Assembly: GCA_903933115.1 (NCBI GenBank)
Contig: CAIZIT010000007.1
Location: 1-42,286, forward strand
From: an uncultured Burkholderiales bacterium
GTDB taxonomy: Bacteria > Pseudomonadota > Gammaproteobacteria > Burkholderiales > Burkholderiaceae_C
Length of the DNA stretch: 42,286 nucleotides
Direction: 5' to 3'
Shown here: one piece after another, positions 27,887-37,324 of the stretch
How the letters are laid out: each line of letters begins with the position of its first letter
How positions within the stretch are numbered: the first letter of the stretch is position 1
Program-made: the position numbers and the translations under genes
Notes under the pieces: generated by a model
What the model saw: the letters and a program-made list of their open reading frames with translations, nothing else
Databases searched by the model: none
What the model was told of the DNA's origin: nothing

Positions 27887-29445
27887 GTCGTTTTTTCAGA
27901 GGTTTTTTCATCGTTTGGATTGTCTGGTCTTATGGTCTAGATGATTTGGTGCTTTCTAGCTTTAAGCGTTCTTGGTTGCGAGCGCTCACTCGAGTGCTTC
28001 GCTTTGGCCGAGATTTGTCGCAGCCCAGGGGTGTCAGGCTCAGAACGGCCTTGGAGAGTCTGGGTCCGATATTTGTGAAGTTTGGACAGGTTTTGTCCAC
28101 CCGTCGTGACTTGTTGCCTGCAGATATTGCAGAGGAATTGGCCAAGCTCCAAGACCGAGTGCCTCCCTTTCCCTCAGAGGTGGCTGTGGCCACCATTGAG
28201 CGGGCCTTTGGTCGCCCATTAGGGCAAATCTTCAAGCATTTCGACCACGTGCCCGTTGCCAGTGCTTCGATTGCACAGGTGCACTTTGCGACCATCGTGG
28301 ATGCACAGGGACAAGACAAAGAGGTCGCGGTCAAAGTCATTCGCCCCATGATGAAAAAGGTGATTGAAAAAGATCTTGCCTTGATGAGAATGATGGCCAC
28401 TTGGTTGGATCGCTTGTCCTCGACCGGCAGACGTCTAAAGCCCATTGAAGTGGTGGCGGAATTCGACAAGTACTTGCACGACGAGCTCGATTTGGTCAGA
28501 GAAGCTGCCAATGCCGCTCAACTGCGAAGAAACATGCAGGGACTCAATTTGGTCTTGATCCCAGAGATGTATTGGGATTACTGTCACCAAGATGTGATCG
28601 TGATGCAAAAAATGGATGGTGTACCCATCAGCCAACTCCAGCGCTTGATCGATGCCGGTGTCGACATCAAGCAGTTGGCAAGGGATGGGGTCACGCTCTT
28701 TTTCACCCAAGTCTTTCGGGATGGATTTTTTCACGCCGACATGCACCCCGGTAACATTCAAGTGAGTATCGATCCACTGACTTTTGGTCAGTACGTGTCC
28801 TTGGATTTTGGAATTGTGGGAACCTTGACCGAGTTTGACAAAGAGTATTTGGCGCAGAACTTCACGGCCTTTTTCAGGCGAGATTACAAGCGGGTGGCCG
28901 AGCTGCATGTGGAGTCGGGTTGGGTCCCCGCTCAAACGCGAATTGATGAGTTGGAGTCGGCCATCAGAACCGTTTGCGAACCCTATTTCGATCGGCCCTT
29001 GAAGGAGATTTCTTTGGGCATGGTGCTCATGCGCTTGTTTCAGACTTCAAGACGTTTTGATGTTGAAATTCAACCCCAGCTGGTGCTTTTGCAAAAGACC
29101 CTCTTGAACATCGAGGGCCTAGGGCGTGAGTTGGATCCTGAGCTTGATTTGTGGAGCACTGCAAAACCGTTCTTAGAGAAATGGATGCTCGAGCAAATTG
29201 GGCCTCAAAAGTTGTTGGAGCAACTCAAGGCGGAAGCGCCCCGTTATGCCAAACTCATCCCTGAGTTGCCTCGGTTGATGCATGAATTTTTAAAAGTTCG
29301 AAGTGAGCCAGCGTTGAACGAAGAGGTGTTGAAGCTGCTCAAAGAAACGCGGCAAACCCAAAGCACGATGCTTCGGGTGATGTGGATGGCTGTGGGTTTT
29401 GTGGTGGGCATGCTCGCCATGCAGTGGTTGTTTCAAGTCAATTGA
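27883..29445 (+). CDS. ubiB: Ubiquinone biosynthesis atypical kinase/ATPase UbiB
   Basis: A 520-residue member of the ADCK/UbiB protein-kinase-like family needed for ubiquinone synthesis. The KxGQ motif is KFGQ at about 65-68, the Ala-rich loop region ASIAQVH near 125, the catalytic-loop equivalent HADMHPGN near 284 and DFG near 308. A hydrophobic C-terminal pair of helices (about 493-518) anchors it in the membrane. UbiB supports the Ubi complex by ATP hydrolysis and possibly extraction of lipid intermediates. It is the last gene of the operon begun by ubiE; the next gene starts 88 bases on. Confidence 0.97.
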   Translation: MSRFFRGFFIVWIVWSYGLDDLVLSSFKRSWLRALTRVLRFGRDLSQPRGVRLRTALESLGPIFVKFGQVLSTRRDLLPADIAEELAKLQDRVPPFPSEVAVATIERAFGRPLGQIFKHFDHVPVASASIAQVHFATIVDAQGQDKEVAVKVIRPMMKKVIEKDLALMRMMATWLDRLSSTGRRLKPIEVVAEFDKYLHDELDLVREAANAAQLRRNMQGLNLVLIPEMYWDYCHQDVIVMQKMDGVPISQLQRLIDAGVDIKQLARDGVTLFFTQVFRDGFFHADMHPGNIQVSIDPLTFGQYVSLDFGIVGTLTEFDKEYLAQNFTAFFRRDYKRVAELHVESGWVPAQTRIDELESAIRTVCEPYFDRPLKEISLGMVLMRLFQTSRRFDVEIQPQLVLLQKTLLNIEGLGRELDPELDLWSTAKPFLEKWMLEQIGPQKLLEQLKAEAPRYAKLIPELPRLMHEFLKVRSEPALNEEVLKLLKETRQTQSTMLRVMWMAVGFVVGMLAMQWLFQVN

Positions 29446-29533
29446 GCGCTTTGGATGTTTTCAGTGGATGCTGTTGGCCCCCAATGCTTGAGGGCCAGGG
29501 AGCGAGCAAAATGAATGTGAGGATGGACTGAGT

Positions 29534-30982
29534 ATGTTGCTTTTTTTGGTCATTGCTTACTTGTTGGTCACGATTGGGATTGGGTTGATGGCGGCCAAAC
29601 GGGTGAAGAACTCGTCAGACTTTGCCATCGCGGGTCGTCACTTGCCCATGGCGATGATTGTGACGACCACTTTTGCAACATGGTTTGGCTCAGAGACGGT
29701 CCTCGGTATCCCCGCCAAGTTCGTCAACAGTGGTTTGCACGGTGTTGTGGAAGACCCCTTTGGGGCGGGCATTTGCTTGATTTTGGTGGGCCTTTTCTTC
29801 GCCTCCAAGTTGTACCAAATGACCTTGCTCACCATTGCAGACTATTACCGAGAGCGCTACGGTCGATTTGTCGAGATCGTTTGCACTGTGATCATCATGG
29901 TGAGTTACTTGGGTTGGGTCTCGGCGCAGGTGAGTGCACTCGGATTGGTGTTCAATGTCTTGACCGATGGGGCCATCAGCATGCCCGTGGGCATGTGCAT
30001 GGGTGTGGTGTCGATTTTGGCTTACACCTTGTTTGGCGGGATGTGGTCAGTGGCCATCACGGACTTCATTCAAATGATCATTTTGGTGGTGGGTCTCAGT
30101 ATTTTGGCGGTCTTCTCCAGTGAGCAAGCTGGTGGCGCAGACAAAGTCTTGGCCTTGGCCACGTCGAGGGACATGTTTCACTTTTTGCCGCCTCCCAACT
30201 GGCACGATACGCTTTTTTTCATCGCTGCTGGTGTGACCATCATGTTGGGCTCCATCCCACAGCAAGATGTGTTTCAACGGGTGATGTCGGCCAACAGCGT
30301 GAAGTCGGCCACGCATGGACCCGTGATTGGCGGATTGTGTTACATCTTGTTTGCATTTGTACCGATGTTCTTGGTGGTCAGTGCCTTGATCATCATGCCC
30401 GAGCAAGCTGAGCAGCTGCTGCAAGAAGATCCGCAGCGCATTTTGCCAACCCTGGTCATGCAAAAAATGCCCTTCACCATGCAAGTGATTTTCTTTGGCG
30501 CCTTGCTCTCAGCGATCAAGTCCACGGCCTCAGCCACCTTGCTGGCACCGAGCGTGACTTTTACAGAAAACATTTGGCGTCAATTTCGCCCCCATATGAG
30601 CGACCGCCAAGAGCTCAAAGCCATGCGCGTGACGGTCTTGGTGTTCAGTCTGTTGGTGCTTTTTTATGCGGTCTCCATGCAGGGCACAAGCATTTATGAA
30701 ATGGTCTCTGGCGCGTATCAAGTGCCTTTGGTGGGCGCCTTTGTCCCTCTTTTGTTTGGGCTGTACTGGTCGAGGGCCAATACCCAAGGGGCTGTGCTGT
30801 CAATGGTTTTGGGGCTGTTGACTTGGGGAGTGCTTTTGGCCAGCCCACTCGGAGAAGAGGTGCCGGCTCAATTGGGCGGCTTGTTGGCCGCCTTCATGGG
30901 GATGCTCTTGGGCAGTTTGGGGCCTCAAATCATCCCCAATTCCAGAAGTTCACACAGAAAGCACCCAGGAATGACGGCTTGA
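29534..30982 (+). CDS. Sodium:solute symporter (SSS family)
   Basis: A 482-residue inner-membrane transporter with about 13 hydrophobic segments. The N-terminal pattern (DFAIAGRHLPMAMIVTTTFATWFGSETVLGIP) and FGGMWSVAITDFIQMIIL are typical of the SSS/PutP-like family, which couples uptake of sugars, amino acids or organic acids to sodium. SAIKSTASATLLAPS corresponds to the region carrying sodium ligands. GAGGA-rich sequence precedes ATG 29534. No neighbouring catabolic gene identifies the substrate. The basic tail (NSRSSHRKHPGMTA) is cytoplasmic-looking. Confidence 0.93.
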   Translation: MLLFLVIAYLLVTIGIGLMAAKRVKNSSDFAIAGRHLPMAMIVTTTFATWFGSETVLGIPAKFVNSGLHGVVEDPFGAGICLILVGLFFASKLYQMTLLTIADYYRERYGRFVEIVCTVIIMVSYLGWVSAQVSALGLVFNVLTDGAISMPVGMCMGVVSILAYTLFGGMWSVAITDFIQMIILVVGLSILAVFSSEQAGGADKVLALATSRDMFHFLPPPNWHDTLFFIAAGVTIMLGSIPQQDVFQRVMSANSVKSATHGPVIGGLCYILFAFVPMFLVVSALIIMPEQAEQLLQEDPQRILPTLVMQKMPFTMQVIFFGALLSAIKSTASATLLAPSVTFTENIWRQFRPHMSDRQELKAMRVTVLVFSLLVLFYAVSMQGTSIYEMVSGAYQVPLVGAFVPLLFGLYWSRANTQGAVLSMVLGLLTWGVLLASPLGEEVPAQLGGLLAAFMGMLLGSLGPQIIPNSRSSHRKHPGMTA

Positions 30983-31083
30983 AAAGCAGACTGTTTGTGG
31001 ATGCACTCAAAGGCCTTTGGCGGCCATTTGTAGCCCAGGAGCGTTGAATTAGGGCTCTCCAAGCACCAAATCCTGAGGAAAAA

Positions 31084-31103
31084 AGTGCCTTGGGCACTAT
31101 AAT
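31084..31103 (+). promoter_or_regulatory. fmdB promoter -10 with adjoining inverted repeat
   Basis: TATAAT at 31098-31103 lies 27 bases before the fmdB ATG. The -35 is poor. A perfect dyad AGTGCC-TTG-GGCACT (31084-31098) abuts the -10, a plausible site for an activator or repressor. Both parts are seen directly; regulation is inferred. Confidence 0.45.
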
Positions 31104-31130
31104 TGTTGATTTTCCTCACCAGTCATTGCC

Positions 31131-31559
31131 ATGCCTATTTATGCTTATAAATGCGGATCCTGCGGCTTTGCCAAGGATGTTTTGCAAAAGTTGTCCGATG
31201 CGCCCTTGAGCGTTTGTCCAGAGTGCTCTGCTGCTGCTTTTACCAAGCAAGTCACTGCTGCGGGCTTTCAGTTGAAGGGCTCAGGTTGGTACGTCACCGA
31301 TTTCCGTGGAGGCTCCAAAGATCAGGCCGCTTCAGGGGCCGTGGGTGGGGTGGAGAGCAAGGCATCAAGTTCAGACAGCGCCGCCTCGGGTGCGACTGGC
31401 GCAGGCGCAGGCGCTGGGGCGGGCAGTAGCCCAACGTCTGCTGCGTCCTCCACGTCTTCAACGTCGTCCTCTAGCGCCACGTCGCCCGCAAGCAGCTCCA
31501 GCAGCTCTAGCACCTCTGGCTCAAGTTCCTCAGGCGCCTCTTCCACACCCAGTGCTTAA
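31131..31559 (+). CDS. FmdB-type zinc-ribbon protein with Ser/Ala-rich tail
   Basis: Residues 1-60 form the FmdB/CxxC_CxxC zinc ribbon: MPIYAYKCGSCGF, CPECSAAAFTKQVTAAGFQLKGSGWYVTDF. The remaining roughly 80 residues are almost wholly Ser, Ala, Gly, Thr and Pro. Related short proteins are annotated as putative regulators, but the biochemical function is not established. The gene is followed by DUF502 and aspS, a conserved betaproteobacterial order. The low-complexity tail is in frame and ends in a normal stop, so it is likely real though fast-evolving. Confidence 0.88.
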   Translation: MPIYAYKCGSCGFAKDVLQKLSDAPLSVCPECSAAAFTKQVTAAGFQLKGSGWYVTDFRGGSKDQAASGAVGGVESKASSSDSAASGATGAGAGAGAGSSPTSAASSTSSTSSSSATSPASSSSSSSTSGSSSSGASSTPSA

Positions 31560-31667
31560 GAGGATGGAAAGGGTCAGCTTGCGAGTTCATTCATTTTTTG
31601 AAGTTCCATCCTGACCTCTTCGCTTTTTAAGTCATCATCGCCCTCATCCTCTCAGAGCCTTCACCAC

Positions 31668-32333
31668 ATGCAACTCAAAAAACACATCATCGCCGGACTG
31701 TTGGTTTGGTTGCCCCTGGCCATCACGGTGTGGGTTTTGTTGTGGTTGGTGGGGCTTTTTGATGCGGTTTTTGCTGCGTTTTTGTCGGGTCTGGGGCCCT
31801 TGCTTTCAGATGAAACAGAGAACAGTTTGCAGTTCTTGCGAGAGGTGCATGGTCTGGGTGTCGTGCTCGTTTTTGGCGTTTTGATTTTGACCGGTGCTTT
31901 TGTCTCGAACGTCGCTGGGCGTTGGTGGGTCAAGCAGTGGGACAATCTCTTTAACCACATTCCCATCGTCAAGAGCATCTACACCAGCGTCAAAAAGGTC
32001 TCCAACACGCTTTTTTCTTCCAATGGCAATGCGTTTCGAAAAACCTTGTTGGTTCGCTACCCCCACTCAGGTGCGTGGACCATCGCTTTTCAAACGGGAG
32101 CGCCCTCTGGGGAGGTGGCTCAGCTGCTGGGTGAGGGCATGATTTGTGTTTATGTGCCCACCACACCGAACCCCACGAGTGGATTTTTTTTGATGGTTCA
32201 TGAAAGCGAGGTCAAGGAGTTGACGCTTTCAGTGGACCAAGCTTTGACGTATGTCTTGTCCATGGGTGCAGTGGCACCCGATGAATTGCCCCCTTCAGTG
32301 TCGATAGAAAACCCCACCACCTCGGGCAAGTAG
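31668..32333 (+). CDS. DUF502 membrane protein
   Basis: A 221-residue protein with two membrane segments (about 8-40 and 62-84, GLGVVLVFGVLILTGAFVSN), then the conserved IPIVKSIYTSVKKVSNTLFS and the domain ending VPTTPNPTSGFFLMVHESEV, which is the DUF502 signature. Function unknown; homologues in plants act in membrane trafficking, which cannot be carried over directly. Placed between fmdB and aspS as in many betaproteobacteria, probably one transcript with aspS (63 bases to its start). Confidence 0.92.
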   Translation: MQLKKHIIAGLLVWLPLAITVWVLLWLVGLFDAVFAAFLSGLGPLLSDETENSLQFLREVHGLGVVLVFGVLILTGAFVSNVAGRWWVKQWDNLFNHIPIVKSIYTSVKKVSNTLFSSNGNAFRKTLLVRYPHSGAWTIAFQTGAPSGEVAQLLGEGMICVYVPTTPNPTSGFFLMVHESEVKELTLSVDQALTYVLSMGAVAPDELPPSVSIENPTTSGK

Positions 32334-32396
32334 CCAACAGGTGATGATGGGCAAACCCAACCATTCAGAAGATTGAAACAGAAAGAACTTTTAAAC

Positions 32397-34196
32397 ATGT
32401 CTATGCGTACTCATTATTGCGGAATCGTTACAGAAGCTTTGATTGGACAAACCGTGACCCTTTGTGGCTGGGTGAACCGCCGACGTGATCATGGTGGTGT
32501 GATCTTTGTGGACTTGAGGGACAGAGAGGGCAATGTGCAAGTGGTTTGCAACCCCTCAAGAGTGGAGATGTTCTCTGTGGCGGAAGACTTGAGAAACGAA
32601 TTTTGTATTCAAGTCAAAGGCTTGGTGATGGCTCGCCCCGAGGGCTCCAACAACGACAATTTAAAGAGCGGAAAAATTGAAGTGCACTGCCATGAATTGA
32701 CCGTGCTCAACCCCTCTGTCACGCCGCCCTTCCTCTTGGATGATGAGAACTTGTCGGAGACCACACGCTTGACGCACCGAGTTCTTGACCTGCGCAGGCC
32801 CTACATGCAAAACAACCTCATGCTGCGCTACAAAGTGGCCATGAACGTCAGGAAGTTTTTGGATGAACACGGTTTTATCGACATCGAAACGCCCATGCTC
32901 ACCAAGAGCACCCCTGAGGGCGCAAGAGACTATTTGGTGCCCAGTCGCGTGCACGATGGCAACTTCTTCGCCTTGCCGCAGTCTCCCCAACTCTTCAAGC
33001 AGCTCTTGATGGTGGCGGGCTATGACCGTTATTACCAAATCACCAAGTGTTTCAGAGACGAGGATTTGCGAGCCGATCGCCAGCCCGAATTCACGCAAAT
33101 TGATATCGAGACCTCCTTCTTGGGTGAAGAAGAAATCCGCTCCATGTTCCAAGAGATGATCACCCACGTCTTCAAGCAAGTCTTGAACATTGATTTGGGG
33201 GAGTTTCCCCTCATGTCTTATTCCGAGGCCATGGCGCGTTATGGTTCTGACAAGCCTGATTTGCGCATCCGATTGGAATTCACCGAGCTCACCGATGCCA
33301 TGGGCACGGTGGACTTCAAGGTGTTCTCCACACCGGCGACCACGCCTGGTGGCCGAGTGGTTGCGCTTCGCATTCCACAAGGGGGCTTGATGAGCCGAGG
33401 TGAGATTGACGGCTACACCGAATTTGTCAAGATTTATGGCGCCAAGGGCTTGGCTTGGATCAAAGTCAATGATGTGTCCCAGGGGCGCGAGGGCTTACAG
33501 TCCCCCATTGTGAAGAACCTTCATGACGAAGCCATTCAAACGATTTTGCAAAGAACGGGCGCTCAAAATGGCGACTTGCTCTTCTTTGGAGCGGACAAAG
33601 CCAAGGTGGTCAACGACTCCATTGGAGCGCTTCGTTTGAAGATTGGTTTGTCAGATTTTGCCAAAGAGCATGGTTTGTTTGAAAACCGTTGGGCGCCGAT
33701 GTGGGTGGTGGACTTTCCCATGTTTGAGTTTGACGAGGAATCGAACCGCTACAACGCCGTGCACCATCCTTTCACAGCACCCAAGGATGGGCACGAGGAC
33801 TGGATGGTCAGCGCACCCGAGAAATGCATCGCCAAAGGCTATGACATGGTTTTGAATGGTTGGGAAATCGGTGGCGGATCGGTCCGTATCCACAAAGCCG
33901 ATGTTCAGCAAAAGGTGTTTGATGCTTTGAAGATCACCCCTGAGGAGGCTCAGTTGAAGTTTGGTTTCCTCTTGGATGCCTTGCAGTATGGCGCTCCCCC
34001 CCACGGTGGCTTGGCCTTTGGTCTTGACCGCATCGTGACCTTGATGACAGGCGCAGACTCCATTCGAGATGTCATTGCATTTCCCAAAACGCAGCGTGCA
34101 CAGTGCTTGTTGACCCAAGCGCCTTCCCCCGTTGATGAAAAGCAACTGAGGGAGTTGCACATCCGTTTGAGAACGCCTGCCTCGAGTGCGGCTTAA
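32397..34196 (+). CDS. aspS: Aspartyl-tRNA synthetase
   Basis: Class IIb synthetase, 599 residues. The N-terminal OB-fold anticodon domain contains [23 protein letters not shown]. Motif 1 is around [26 protein letters not shown], followed by [20 protein letters not shown], and motif 2 is [19 protein letters not shown]. The bacterial GAD insertion is at about 300-420, and motif 3 ends in [16 protein letters not shown] take ATG 32397 (MSMRTHYCG), with an AGAAAGAA stretch upstream; an in-frame TTG at 32373 is less likely. Whether it also charges tRNA-Asn cannot be decided here. Confidence 0.97.
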   Translation: MSMRTHYCGIVTEALIGQTVTLCGWVNRRRDHGGVIFVDLRDREGNVQVVCNPSRVEMFSVAEDLRNEFCIQVKGLVMARPEGSNNDNLKSGKIEVHCHELTVLNPSVTPPFLLDDENLSETTRLTHRVLDLRRPYMQNNLMLRYKVAMNVRKFLDEHGFIDIETPMLTKSTPEGARDYLVPSRVHDGNFFALPQSPQLFKQLLMVAGYDRYYQITKCFRDEDLRADRQPEFTQIDIETSFLGEEEIRSMFQEMITHVFKQVLNIDLGEFPLMSYSEAMARYGSDKPDLRIRLEFTELTDAMGTVDFKVFSTPATTPGGRVVALRIPQGGLMSRGEIDGYTEFVKIYGAKGLAWIKVNDVSQGREGLQSPIVKNLHDEAIQTILQRTGAQNGDLLFFGADKAKVVNDSIGALRLKIGLSDFAKEHGLFENRWAPMWVVDFPMFEFDEESNRYNAVHHPFTAPKDGHEDWMVSAPEKCIAKGYDMVLNGWEIGGGSVRIHKADVQQKVFDALKITPEEAQLKFGFLLDALQYGAPPHGGLAFGLDRIVTLMTGADSIRDVIAFPKTQRAQCLLTQAPSPVDEKQLRELHIRLRTPASSAA

Positions 34197-34230
34197 GCTG
34201 TCTTTTTCAAAGGTCCTTTGACAGGTTCTC

Positions 34231-34686
34231 TTACAGGACCTCGTAGACTTGGTAAGTGGGGCCTGTGGCGTCTCGCTTGCCACTTGCCACACAAACGATC
34301 TTGTTGAGCCAAGCGTATTTTTCGCTGCTGGTCTCAAAAGTGGGGACCATGCGGAAGTAGTACGCCTTGGGGTCCACGCTTTCTCCTCGCCCCAAGCGCT
34401 CCATCACCTCTTGGGGCCCATGCCTCACCCCTTGGTAGGCCATGAAGATCAGTTGATGGTCGTCGGTCTCAAGCGTCAACCGTACATCCAAATTGAGGAC
34501 GCCATCGCTTCTCAAAATCATCCAGTCACCACCTGGGCCTGCGTGGACAATCCCCTTCAAGCGTTCGCCTTGGAACTGCCCGCCAGTGACCGTTGCAATT
34601 CTTCGATGGCCCTTGGGGGTGGGCCCCAAGTCGACCACGCTTGGCACACTGAGGGTCAATTGGAAAAGTTCTCGGGTTTGGATCAT
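34231..34686 (-). CDS. DUF3237 family protein
   Basis: A 151-residue protein convergent with aspS. MIQTRELFQLTLSV, the Gly-rich VTGGQFQGERLKGIVHAGPGGDW, RSDGVLNLDVRLTLETDD and the C-terminal YAWLNKIVCVASGKRD match DUF3237, a small beta-barrel family of unknown function. ATG 34686 has AAGGTGA about seven bases upstream; the longer reading to 34734 adds a Phe/Pro-rich piece and is not preferred. Its stop lies 35 bases from that of aspS. No signal peptide is present. Confidence 0.85.
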   Translation of the reverse strand: MIQTRELFQLTLSVPSVVDLGPTPKGHRRIATVTGGQFQGERLKGIVHAGPGGDWMILRSDGVLNLDVRLTLETDDHQLIFMAYQGVRHGPQEVMERLGRGESVDPKAYYFRMVPTFETSSEKYAWLNKIVCVASGKRDATGPTYQVYEVL

Positions 34687-34850
34687 GAGGGTCACCTTGA
34701 GGTTTGGAGAAAAAGGGCAAAGAACAAAGGGCAAAGGGTAGAGTGGAGGAGTCGGGTGGGGTAACCAATACCTTCAGATGTGCATTATCATAGCGCCACT
34801 GACCAACTTCATAGCGCCCCTTTAGGGCGTGTTTTCGAAATGGATACCCC

Positions 34851-35801
34851 ATGACTTCTTCGTCCACGACTGCTGTTCCGAGTGCTGAGCTGTCTGCTTA
34901 TACCCGTGCATCCTCCTCTTTGTCTGCCGCTGACCGCGAGGACATTGCCCACGACACCAACCCCCTGGGTTTGGCCGGTATCGAGTTCATCGAATACGCC
35001 ACCAGCAAGCCCCAGGCCTTGGGCCAAGTTTTGGAGTTGATGGGCTTTAGGCCCATTGCGAGACACCGATCAAGAGAGGTCACCCTCTATCGGCAAGGGG
35101 CCATGAACGTGATCGTGAACGCCCATGATGCTGGACTCTCGCACTCCACTTCCCCTGAAGAAAAGCCCGTGATTGCTGCGATTGCACTGAGAGTGCGAGA
35201 CGCGCAACAAGCCTACAGCCGAGCCTTGGCGCTCGGCGCTTGGGGAGTACCCACACAAGTGGCCGTGATGGAACTCAACATCCCCGCCATTCACGGTGTG
35301 GGCTCGAGTCGCATTTTCTTTGTCGATCGCTTCAAAGATTTCTCCATCTACGATGTGGACTTTGTGCCCATTCCTGGTGTGGATCAACACCCGCCTGGCT
35401 CGCTCGGCTTTCATTTCTTCGGCATCGTGCAGTACATCGGCAACGACCGACTCTTGGACTGGATGGAGTTTTACAAAGAACTTTTCGGCTTCGAGGCCTT
35501 GCCTCGCGAGGAGCACTTTGGCATGCTGACCAAGGGCCGGATTTTGAAGAGCCCTTGTCAGACCTTTTTTCTCCAATTGATTGAGCCCGAGTTGGGGGTG
35601 CTCTCGGTGGAGGAAGACGAGAGACTGCATCGATTGGCCTTTGGCACGCCCAATGTGCCCTTGGCGGTGGAGCATTTAAAAGCCAATGGCGTTGAGTTTG
35701 TGAGCGCTCACTCTCAGGAAGATGCATCAAGAGGAGCCTTGACGAGAACTTGGCTGGGCAGTTTGAGCTTTGAGTTGGTCAAGGACGGGGCTCAGTCATG
35801 A
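34851..35801 (+). CDS. HPPD-like VOC dioxygenase, C-terminally short
   Basis: A 316-residue protein related to 4-hydroxyphenylpyruvate dioxygenase, with two VOC modules (about 40-155 and 178-312). Candidate iron ligands are His in LGFHFFGIV, His in ERLHRLAFGTP and Glu in LSFELVKDG, matching the His-His-Glu triad. The protein ends only six residues after that Glu-containing motif, lacking the C-terminal helix that covers the active site in true HPPD (about 350 residues). It overlaps the next gene by four bases (ATGA). Because QuiC1 of Pseudomonas joins a TIM-barrel dehydroshikimate dehydratase to an HPPD-like domain, this pair may be the split form; the dioxygenase substrate is unknown. Confidence 0.8.
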   Translation: MTSSSTTAVPSAELSAYTRASSSLSAADREDIAHDTNPLGLAGIEFIEYATSKPQALGQVLELMGFRPIARHRSREVTLYRQGAMNVIVNAHDAGLSHSTSPEEKPVIAAIALRVRDAQQAYSRALALGAWGVPTQVAVMELNIPAIHGVGSSRIFFVDRFKDFSIYDVDFVPIPGVDQHPPGSLGFHFFGIVQYIGNDRLLDWMEFYKELFGFEALPREEHFGMLTKGRILKSPCQTFFLQLIEPELGVLSVEEDERLHRLAFGTPNVPLAVEHLKANGVEFVSAHSQEDASRGALTRTWLGSLSFELVKDGAQS

Positions 35802-36700
35802 GCAAATTCAAGGGCACGGTGGATGATTTTGGGATGGACACCATCTCATTGGCGGGGCCATTGGAGGCCAAACTCAAAGCCATCCGCGAGGCTGGTTTCT
35901 CACAAGTCATGCTCTCGGCCAGGGACGTGGTGGGGCATGCAGAGGGTTTGGATGCGGCGGTGAAGGCGGTCAAAGACAGTGGTTTGAGGGTCACGGGCTT
36001 TCAGGTCTTGAGGGACTTTGAGGGCTTATCGGGTCACTTGCATGCCTACAAAGTCGATATCGCCAAGTCCATGCTCGAGATGTGCCACTCCCTGGGCTCC
36101 AAGGTCTTGTTGGTGTGTTCGTCGACTTCTGTGCACGCCTCAGACGACAAGGCCCACTTGGCCCGAGATTTGAGAAAGCTGGCCATGTTGGCGCTGCCTT
36201 TGGGAATTCAGGTGGCCTATGAGGGCTTGTCTTGGGGGAGAAACGTCAACCAGTACGACCAAGCTTGGGAGATCGTGCAAATGGCCGATTTTCCCAACTT
36301 GGGGATCGGCTTGGATTCGTTTCACATGTTGGCCACCAACACCCCTTTGGACGATTTGGAGTTGATCGATCCGGAGAAAATCTTTTTGGTTCAATTGGCC
36401 GATTTCATGTGGCAAGAGATTCGTTCTGTCGAGGAGCGCATCACGACGGCCAGACACTTCAGGGTCTTTCCCGGAGAGGGCGTGCACAGCGAGGCATTGG
36501 CCGATGTGGTCAAGCGCTTGTACAACTTGGGCTACAGAGGGGACTACTCCTTTGAGGTCTTCAATGACGATTACCAACAAATGCCCCTGCCCACGGTCGC
36601 CCAAAGGGCCTTCAAATCCGCCCAATGGCTGGGGGAAGATGTGATGAAGCGCTCGGTGCCTTTGCCCAACCAAATCCGTCTCAAAAGATCCTCCTCTTGA
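35798..36700 (+). CDS. TIM-barrel protein, likely 3-dehydroshikimate dehydratase (QuiC1-like)
   Basis: A 300-residue xylose-isomerase-like (AP endonuclease 2 family) barrel. Likely metal ligands follow the family pattern: Glu in AYEGLSWGR, Asp in IGLDSFHML, Gln in FLVQLADF and Glu in YSFEVFNDDY. TISLAGPLEAKLKAIREAGF and ARHFRVFPGEGVHSEAL closely resemble the N-terminal domain of QuiC1, which turns 3-dehydroshikimate into protocatechuate. That points to quinate/shikimate use, but other sugar isomerase/epimerase activities remain possible. It is coupled to the preceding HPPD-like gene by an ATGA overlap and to nudB by a TTGA overlap. Confidence 0.78.
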   Translation: MSKFKGTVDDFGMDTISLAGPLEAKLKAIREAGFSQVMLSARDVVGHAEGLDAAVKAVKDSGLRVTGFQVLRDFEGLSGHLHAYKVDIAKSMLEMCHSLGSKVLLVCSSTSVHASDDKAHLARDLRKLAMLALPLGIQVAYEGLSWGRNVNQYDQAWEIVQMADFPNLGIGLDSFHMLATNTPLDDLELIDPEKIFLVQLADFMWQEIRSVEERITTARHFRVFPGEGVHSEALADVVKRLYNLGYRGDYSFEVFNDDYQQMPLPTVAQRAFKSAQWLGEDVMKRSVPLPNQIRLKRSSS

Positions 36701-37143
36701 GCTACAAGATTCCCCAATCCGTTTTGGTGGTGATCCACACCCAAGACTTGGAGGTGCTGCTGCTTCGCAGAACGGACATGAGCACTTGGCAATCCGTCAC
36801 GGGATCCAAGGACGCGCTGCATGAGAGTTGGCTCCAAACGGCCCAGCGCGAAGTGATGGAGGAAACCGCCATCGACTGCACCCGCCCTGAGCACCTCTTG
36901 CTCGACTGGGGGCTCGAGAATTGCTATGAGATCTATCCTGCTTTTCGCCACCGTTACGCCCCCGGTGTCAGCCAGAACTTGGAGCGTGTCTTTGGCCTTC
37001 AAGTCCCCAGGTCAACGCCCGTGGTGCTGAGCCCCAGAGAGCACACCGAGTACCAATGGCTGCCTCATTGGGAGGCGGCCGATCGCGTGTTTTCTCCCTC
37101 CAATGCAGAGGCCATTTTGAGCTTGAGTCGGTTTGTAGGCTGA
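36697..37143 (+). CDS. nudB: Dihydroneopterin triphosphate pyrophosphatase (Nudix)
   Basis: A 148-residue Nudix protein. The start is taken as TTG 36697, giving MSYKIPQSVLVVIHTQDLEVLLLRR and a four-base TTGA overlap with the previous gene. Longer in-frame readings only translate sequence belonging to that gene. WQSVTGSKDALHE followed by REVMEETAI is the NudB-type Nudix box; it has one extra residue between the first Gly and Glu, and Ala in place of the final Gly. NudB removes pyrophosphate from dihydroneopterin triphosphate in folate synthesis, the step after GTP cyclohydrolase I, whose gene folE lies next downstream. Confidence 0.87.
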   Translation: MSYKIPQSVLVVIHTQDLEVLLLRRTDMSTWQSVTGSKDALHESWLQTAQREVMEETAIDCTRPEHLLLDWGLENCYEIYPAFRHRYAPGVSQNLERVFGLQVPRSTPVVLSPREHTEYQWLPHWEAADRVFSPSNAEAILSLSRFVG

Positions 37144-37324
37144 CTTTCGAGGCAGCCGTCTGTGGTCTTGGCTGCTCTTGGCTGTTGCATCATTGGTGGA
37201 AGTGTTGCTTGTTTGATGACGAGGCCATCTCAACGGGCAAGCCCAATTCCCTTATTTCTGTCAATTTATCCATACACTGTTAAGATGGCAACCCAGATTT
37301 ACATTTCAAAAGGGCTTTTTCCCC

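Noticed and set aside
31322-31546. A minus-strand Glu/Ala/Leu-rich open frame
   Set aside because: It is the complement of the Ser/Ala low-complexity tail of fmdB.
34815-34836. Terminator-like hairpin CGCCC-CTTTA-GGGCG followed by TGTTTT
   Set aside because: It sits just before the HPPD-like gene start with a short 5-bp stem and no upstream plus-strand transcript to end; noted only as a weak leader hairpin.
34840-34854. A four-codon upstream open frame (ATG to TGA) overlapping the HPPD-like start
   Set aside because: There is no ribosome-binding site and such short frames are common by chance.
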